In this document: one piece after another, positions 5,949 to 9,449 of the stretch
Numbering within the stretch: position 1 is the stretch's first letter
How the letters are laid out: every line of letters begins with the position of its first letter
Source of the DNA: JAJFUV01 sp964561215
GTDB lineage: Bacteria; Acidobacteriota; Terriglobia; Bryobacterales; Bryobacteraceae
Reading direction: 5' to 3'
NCBI GenBank assembly: GCA_964561215.1
Contig: CAZLOS010000181.1
Span: forward strand, 1 to 9,449
DNA: 9,449 nucleotides
Notes under the pieces: generated by a model
What the model saw: only the letters and a program-made list of their open reading frames with translations
What the model was told of the DNA's origin: nothing
The model's database searches: none
Position numbers and translations under genes: made by a program

Positions 5949-6851
5949 CTAGGCTACCTCTTTCTGTACCTGGGGCAGCCAGCCCTTGAACCACTCCCGG
6001 AACTCCTCGAGTTTGCGCTGCCGCGCCGGACCGAGCGCGACGGCATTCGGGCCGACCTTCAGACCGCGCATGGCCGTGGTTTCCTTCACGCCCAGCGGGG
6101 TGGGGAACTCGTTGAGCCATTTGATGTATTCCTGCAGCCGGGCTTCAAGGCGTGCCACTTTCGCCGCGTCTTTCGCGCCGATAGCGCGGTCCAAGCCGAC
6201 CATCAACTCGGGGACACCACAGGCCACCCCGCTGATGACGCCGTTCGCGCCATCCGTGCGGGCGCGGGTGAAGATCGCGTCGTTGCCGATCAGCAACGTG
6301 AATGGCTTGCTGGCGCGCAGGTCGCGCAGCCGGGTGTAATACTCCCACCTGCCGCTGGAGTCCTTGATGCCGGCAAACCGGCCGGTTGACATCAGATCGA
6401 TCGCCGTATCACACGCTATCTCGTTGGTAAAAAATGGGATGTTATAGAGGAAGATGGGCGCCGCGCCATCGATCGCGTCGGCAAAACGGAGGTAGAACTC
6501 CCGAATTTCCTCCTGCTCATAGCGGAAAAAGTACGGCGGCATCACCAACAGCGCCGCCGCGCCGGCGGCAGCGGCTGACCGGCCGAGCAAGATCGAACCG
6601 TCCAACGTCGAATGCGTCACACCGGCTATCACGGGAATCCTGGAGCGTTTCACGGCCAGGGGAATCAGCTTGGTGCGCTCCTCAAAATCCAGATGCACGA
6701 ACTCAGCGGTGGTCCCCAGGACGGCCATGCCCTTCACACCGGTCGAATTGTGAAAATCGATCAGCTCAAGCGTGGCCGCCAAGTCGACTTCGTGTCCGCT
6801 GGGGCGGCGTGGGCCAACCATGACAACATTCACGCCTTCGATTGCAGGCAT
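5949..6851 (-). CDS. DapA/N-acetylneuraminate lyase superfamily aldolase (substrate unknown)
   Basis: This class I aldolase-type TIM barrel makes or breaks a C-C bond via a Schiff base between a 2-oxo acid and lysine. From ATG 6851 it is 300 residues, normal for the family. Lys163 in AGIKDSSG is the Schiff-base lysine, Tyr136 in LYNIP the catalytic tyrosine, and GTTAE (46-50) the carboxylate-binding motif. A second-half ISGVACG loop is also present. The Arg that follows YNVPS in Escherichia coli DapA (Arg138) is Phe141 here, and the usual ALVTPF start reads VVMVGPR. True dihydrodipicolinate synthase activity is therefore unlikely, and a sugar-acid or other 2-oxo-acid aldolase or dehydratase is preferred. 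The start is fixed by GAGGAG (6858-6863) six bases upstream; the frame runs back to a GTG at 6956 but those 35 residues have no family character. It heads an operon with the decarboxylase and diverges from the Gfo pair. Confidence 0.87.
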   Translation of the reverse strand: MPAIEGVNVVMVGPRRPSGHEVDLAATLELIDFHNSTGVKGMAVLGTTAEFVHLDFEERTKLIPLAVKRSRIPVIAGVTHSTLDGSILLGRSAAAAGAAALLVMPPYFFRYEQEEIREFYLRFADAIDGAAPIFLYNIPFFTNEIACDTAIDLMSTGRFAGIKDSSGRWEYYTRLRDLRASKPFTLLIGNDAIFTRARTDGANGVISGVACGVPELMVGLDRAIGAKDAAKVARLEARLQEYIKWLNEFPTPLGVKETTAMRGLKVGPNAVALGPARQRKLEEFREWFKGWLPQVQKEVA

Positions 6852-6857
6852 TGTTTT

Positions 6858-6863
6858 CTCCTC
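6858..6863 (-). promoter_or_regulatory. Ribosome binding site of the aldolase-family gene
   Basis: GAGGAG on the - strand, six bases before the ATG at 6851, selects this start over the in-frame GTG at 6956. Confidence 0.78.
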
Positions 6864-6925
6864 ACTCGGCCGATGGGCCAAACTAACATTGTCTCGCAGG
6901 GTCGCCTGTTGTTCCAGACGTCGGA

Positions 6926-6936
6926 CAGTCTGACTG
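6926..6936. promoter_or_regulatory. 11-bp palindrome in the divergent control region (possible operator)
   Basis: CAGTC (6926-6930), a central T, and GACTG (6932-6936) form a perfect dyad in the gap between the divergent aldolase and Gfo genes. A regulator could bind here, but a palindrome this short can also arise by chance. Confidence 0.22.
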
Positions 6937-6963
6937 AACACGAATGTGAATCGCACCGCTATA

Positions 6964-6982
6964 AACCAAAAGCCGGTTGGTT
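6964..6982. promoter_or_regulatory. Inverted repeat AACCAA-N7-TTGGTT in the divergent control region (possible operator)
   Basis: AACCAA (6964-6969) and TTGGTT (6977-6982) form a perfect 6-bp dyad with a 7-bp spacer. It is flanked by two -10-like hexamers for the + strand: TATAAA (6960-6965) and TAAAAT (6984-6989). The size and position suit a repressor or activator site for the Gfo pair, and perhaps for the divergent aldolase operon too. No convincing -35 was found. Confidence 0.35.
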
Positions 6983-7012
6983 GTAAAATAGTCCCGACCG
7001 AGGCATTGATCC

Positions 7013-8326
7013 ATGGACCAATCTTTGAACAACTTATCGAGAAGATCTTTTTTGAGGAATTCGGGCACGGCCGGCGTGGGCGCGTCCGCTTTCACGATCC
7101 TGCGTCCCGAACTTGTGCGCGGCGCGGGCAAAGAGAAGCTGAAGGCCGGCTTGATCGGCTGCGGCGGACGCGGCACGCAGGCCGTCATCGACCTGATGAC
7201 CGGTTCCCAGAACGTGGAGCTGGTCGCCATGGGCGACATTTTCGAGGACAAACTCGAGAAGTCGCTCGCGCGACTCCGCGACGTCGAGAAGAATCCGAAG
7301 CTGAAGGATCGCATCAAGGTCGACCAGGAAAACCACTTCGTCGGCTTCGACGCCTATAAGAAGGTGCTCGCCAGCGACATCGACGTGGTCCTGCTGGCCA
7401 CGCCGCCGGGCTACCGGCCAATGCACTTCGAAGCCGCCATCGACGCCAAGAAGCACGTGTTCTGCGAAAAGCCGTTCGGCACCGACCCTGTCGGTGTACG
7501 GCGCTTCATGACCGCGGCGAAAAAGTCGGAAGAGCTGAAACTGACGGTGGTCAGCGGCGCCCAGCGGCGCTTCGCGCGCGACTACCAGGAGACCGTCAAG
7601 AAGATCCACGATGGGGCGATCGGCGACGTGGCGGCGACCTATGCGAACTGGATCGGCGGCCCCGTGGTCTTCCAGAAAGAGCGCGATCCCAAGTGGGGCG
7701 ACATGACCTGGGAGCATCGCCAGTGGTACTCCTTTGTCTGGATCTGCGGCGACCAGGTGGTGGAGCAGCACCTGCACAACATCGACGTCTGCAACTGGGT
7801 GATGGGCACGCATCCGGTGAAGGTGGTGGCAAGCGGTGGAGCTGTGTGGCGCCCCAGGAACGAAATCTACGGCAACATTTACGACCACCTGACCGCGGAT
7901 TTCGTGTACGCGAACGGCGTGCACATGTCCAGTCACTGCCGGCAATACCCGAAGGGCGCATACTCGGATGTGAGCGAACTCGCCATCGGCACCAAGGGCC
8001 GCAGCAATTGCCATGACCTCGGTTCCGGCACGAAACAGGACGTCCGCAAGGGCTTCCATGACCCGCTGGAGAATCCGTACGTGCGTGAGCACATGGCTCT
8101 GGTGGCCTCCATCCGCGGCGACGGGCCGTACATCAACCACGCCATGACGGTCGCCGAGAGCACCATGACCTGCATCATGGCGCGCGAAGCGGCTTATTCC
8201 GGCCTGGAGATCACTTGGGACATGATCATGAACAGCAAGCTGGATCTGATGCCCAAGTCCTTCGGCTACGACGAAAAGATGACAGTTCCGCCTCTTCCGG
8301 TTCCTGGCGAGTACAAGTTCATCTAG
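7013..8326 (+). CDS. Tat-exported Gfo/Idh/MocA family oxidoreductase
   Basis: This is an NAD(P)-dependent oxidoreductase of the glucose-fructose oxidoreductase/inositol dehydrogenase family, 437 residues. The N-terminus has a twin-arginine signal (LSRRSFLRN, residues 8-16) followed by a moderately hydrophobic stretch to about residue 30, so it is predicted to be folded with cofactor and exported. No lipobox cysteine is visible. The Rossmann motif is GLIGCGGRG (46-54), and CEKPFGTD (151-158) carries the family EKP motif. The substrate-side segment GDQVVEQHLHNID (246-258) has His253 and His255 as candidate catalytic residues. The C-terminus ends PVPGEYKFI, as in related acidobacterial and planctomycete proteins I recall. 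The start has GAGG at 7000-7003. An exported family member must keep its nucleotide bound, as in Zymomonas glucose-fructose oxidoreductase. It is followed 13 bp later by a close paralogue. Substrate unknown. Confidence 0.9.
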   Translation: MDQSLNNLSRRSFLRNSGTAGVGASAFTILRPELVRGAGKEKLKAGLIGCGGRGTQAVIDLMTGSQNVELVAMGDIFEDKLEKSLARLRDVEKNPKLKDRIKVDQENHFVGFDAYKKVLASDIDVVLLATPPGYRPMHFEAAIDAKKHVFCEKPFGTDPVGVRRFMTAAKKSEELKLTVVSGAQRRFARDYQETVKKIHDGAIGDVAATYANWIGGPVVFQKERDPKWGDMTWEHRQWYSFVWICGDQVVEQHLHNIDVCNWVMGTHPVKVVASGGAVWRPRNEIYGNIYDHLTADFVYANGVHMSSHCRQYPKGAYSDVSELAIGTKGRSNCHDLGSGTKQDVRKGFHDPLENPYVREHMALVASIRGDGPYINHAMTVAESTMTCIMAREAAYSGLEITWDMIMNSKLDLMPKSFGYDEKMTVPPLPVPGEYKFI

Positions 8327-8339
8327 ACGGGACATACTT

Positions 8340-9449
8340 ATGCAAGCTCGAAAGCTCAAAGCAGGGCTTATTGGTTGTGGTGGCCGCGGAACGGGCGCGG
8401 CCACCCAGTTTTTGAAGGGCAACGACGAAGTGGAAGTGACCGCGCTTGCCGACGTTTTCGGAGACAAGCTGCTCACGTGCCTGGACAGACTGCGGCAGGA
8501 TCCGCGCAATACCGCCATCGCGTCGAAGGTCAACGTCCCGGCAGAAAACCGCTTCGTCGGCTTCGACGCGTACCAGAAGCTGATCGCGAGCGACGTCGAC
8601 ATCGTGATGCTCTGCACGCCGCCGGGATACCGCCCGATGCATTTCGAGGCGGCCATCAACGCCGGCAAGCATGTCTTCGCCGAAAAGCCCATCGCGACCG
8701 ACGCGACCGGCGTGCGGCGCTTCATGGCCGCCGCGCTCAAGGCCAAAGAGAAGAAACTCACCGTTGTGAGCGGGGCGCAGAACCGCTCGAACAGCGCCAT
8801 CCGCGAGACTCGGGCGAAGGTGCAGGCCGGTGCCATCGGCGACATCGTGGCAGCCTATGTGGGTTATTACTCCGGTCCGGTGATGCACGCCAAGGAGCGC
8901 GATCCCAAGTGGGGCGACATGGAGTGGCAGCATCGCGACTGGTACAGTTACCTTTGGCTCTGCGGCGACCAGATCGTCGAGCAGCATTTTCATAACATCG
9001 ACCTGATCAACTGGTTCGTCGGCATGCACCCGGTGAAGGTGGTGGCGAGCGGCGGCGCGGCCTGGAGGCCCCGCACGGAACTGTACGGCAACATTTACGA
9101 TCATCTGCGCTCGGAGTTCACCTATCCGAACGGATTGAAGCTGATCAGCGAGTGCCGCCAGTACCCCAAAGGCTGCTATTACAAGGTGTACGAGCTTCTG
9201 GTGGGCAGCAAGGGCCGCTCCGATTGCCGCGACATGGGCGGGAAGCCCGCTGTCAATCCGCAGATCCAGGAACACGTGAACCTGGTGAACAGTGTTCGAG
9301 GCACCGGCCCGTACATCAATCACGGCCAGGAGGTTGCCGAGAGCACCTTGACCTGCATCATGGCGAGGGAAGCCGCGTACTCGGGCCTCGAAATCACCTG
9401 GGACATGATCCTGAATTCAAAACAGGACCTCATGCCCAAGACCTTCGGC
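8340..9449 (+). CDS. Gfo/Idh/MocA family oxidoreductase, paralogue without Tat signal (3' partial)
   Basis: This is the second oxidoreductase of the pair, cut at the right edge after 370 residues. It starts MQARKLKAGLIGCGGRG, directly at the Rossmann fold (GCGGRG, residues 12-17), with no signal peptide, so it should stay in the cytoplasm. AEKPIATD (114-121) carries the EKP motif, and GDQIVEQHFHNID matches the substrate segment of its neighbour. Over 48 residues from that point the two proteins share 38 identities by eye, so they arose by duplication. It lacks about 11 residues present in the first copy just after the GRSxC motif (around 9230-9270). The start ATG 8340 follows the previous stop by 13 bp with a modest GGGA ribosome site, indicating one operon. 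The end probably lies within about 70 bases of the window edge, judging by the first copy. Substrate unknown. Confidence 0.9.
   Translation, partial: MQARKLKAGLIGCGGRGTGAATQFLKGNDEVEVTALADVFGDKLLTCLDRLRQDPRNTAIASKVNVPAENRFVGFDAYQKLIASDVDIVMLCTPPGYRPMHFEAAINAGKHVFAEKPIATDATGVRRFMAAALKAKEKKLTVVSGAQNRSNSAIRETRAKVQAGAIGDIVAAYVGYYSGPVMHAKERDPKWGDMEWQHRDWYSYLWLCGDQIVEQHFHNIDLINWFVGMHPVKVVASGGAAWRPRTELYGNIYDHLRSEFTYPNGLKLISECRQYPKGCYYKVYELLVGSKGRSDCRDMGGKPAVNPQIQEHVNLVNSVRGTGPYINHGQEVAESTLTCIMAREAAYSGLEITWDMILNSKQDLMPKTFG

Larger units (their letters stand above)
6852..7012. promoter_or_regulatory. 161-bp divergent intergenic region between the aldolase operon and the Gfo/Idh/MocA pair
   Basis: This is the longest non-coding gap in the window and must hold the start signals for both units. 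It contains two dyads (6926-6936 and 6964-6982), an AT-richer stretch near 6960-6990, and a GAGG ribosome site (7000-7003) nine bases before the Gfo ATG. For the - strand the best promoter I found is TGGAAC-N17-GACAAT, reading leftward from about 6914 to 6886. It is a poor match. Confidence 0.45.

Noticed and set aside
5949..6851. Calling this gene dapA of lysine biosynthesis
   Set aside because: The arginine that binds the aspartate-semialdehyde carboxylate is replaced by Phe, and no lysine-pathway gene is nearby.
6852..6956. A 35-residue N-terminal extension of the aldolase-family protein from GTG 6956
   Set aside because: It has no family resemblance and no good ribosome site, whereas ATG 6851 has GAGGAG six bases upstream and gives a normal family length. 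The extension would also consume most of the divergent promoter region.
7034..8845. A 603-codon open frame on the - strand opposite the Gfo/Idh/MocA genes
   Set aside because: It spans two + strand genes with clear family motifs and the gap between them. Its predicted protein is rich in His, Ala, Val and Arg with no recognisable domain, typical of the shadow frame opposite GC-rich genes. The similar 334-codon frame at 8319-9323 has the same cause.
8340..9449. Tandem duplication as a possible mobile element or recombination hot spot
   Set aside because: The repeat is explained by two complete paralogous genes with many synonymous and amino-acid differences. No terminal inverted repeats, target duplications or transposase are present.

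Overview
The window is GC-rich bacterial DNA with tightly packed genes and short gaps. The gene content suggests an Acidobacteriota genome of the Bryobacterales/Solibacter kind: a fused anthranilate synthase, a stand-alone hopanoid-type squalene desaturase, a secreted carboxypeptidase-regulatory-like protein, and a Tat-exported Gfo/Idh/MocA oxidoreductase with a paralogue behind it. This assignment is inference from gene types and was not tested by any search. I see no mobile element, CRISPR array, tRNA, rRNA or phage gene.

Left part, + strand (1-2475): the glutamine amidotransferase end of a probable TrpE-TrpG fusion, cut by the window edge; two small dyads; a 39-residue membrane microprotein gene (677-796) whose TAG stop directly abuts the ATG of hpnE (797-2086); and a small secreted beta-sandwich protein (2101-2475). 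The microprotein, hpnE and the secreted protein are close enough to form one operon, possibly reading on from trpEG.

Middle part (2476-4538): ridA on the - strand converges on the preceding operon across a GC-rich hairpin. An orphan membrane histidine kinase reads divergently from ridA. It has two membrane helices with almost no periplasmic loop, then HAMP, HisKA and HATPase domains, and a C-terminal tail that reads as an HPt domain whose phosphorylatable His is replaced by Gln. It converges on the next operon across a second perfect hairpin.

Right part: a two-gene - strand operon, with a DapA/N-acetylneuraminate-lyase superfamily aldolase (5949-6851) followed 6 bp later by an animal-like aromatic L-amino-acid decarboxylase family enzyme (4539-5942). 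Divergent from it is a + strand pair of Gfo/Idh/MocA oxidoreductases. The first has a twin-arginine signal; the second has none and runs off the right edge. The shared 161-bp divergent region holds two inverted repeats that could coordinate the two units. Aldolase and oxidoreductases together suggest catabolism of a sugar acid or modified sugar, but the substrate cannot be read from the sequence.

Most of the window is ordinary. The points most worth a second look are the HPt-like tail without its histidine, the abutting microprotein/hpnE pair, the exported/cytosolic Gfo pair, and the aldolase that lacks the DapA substrate-binding arginine.
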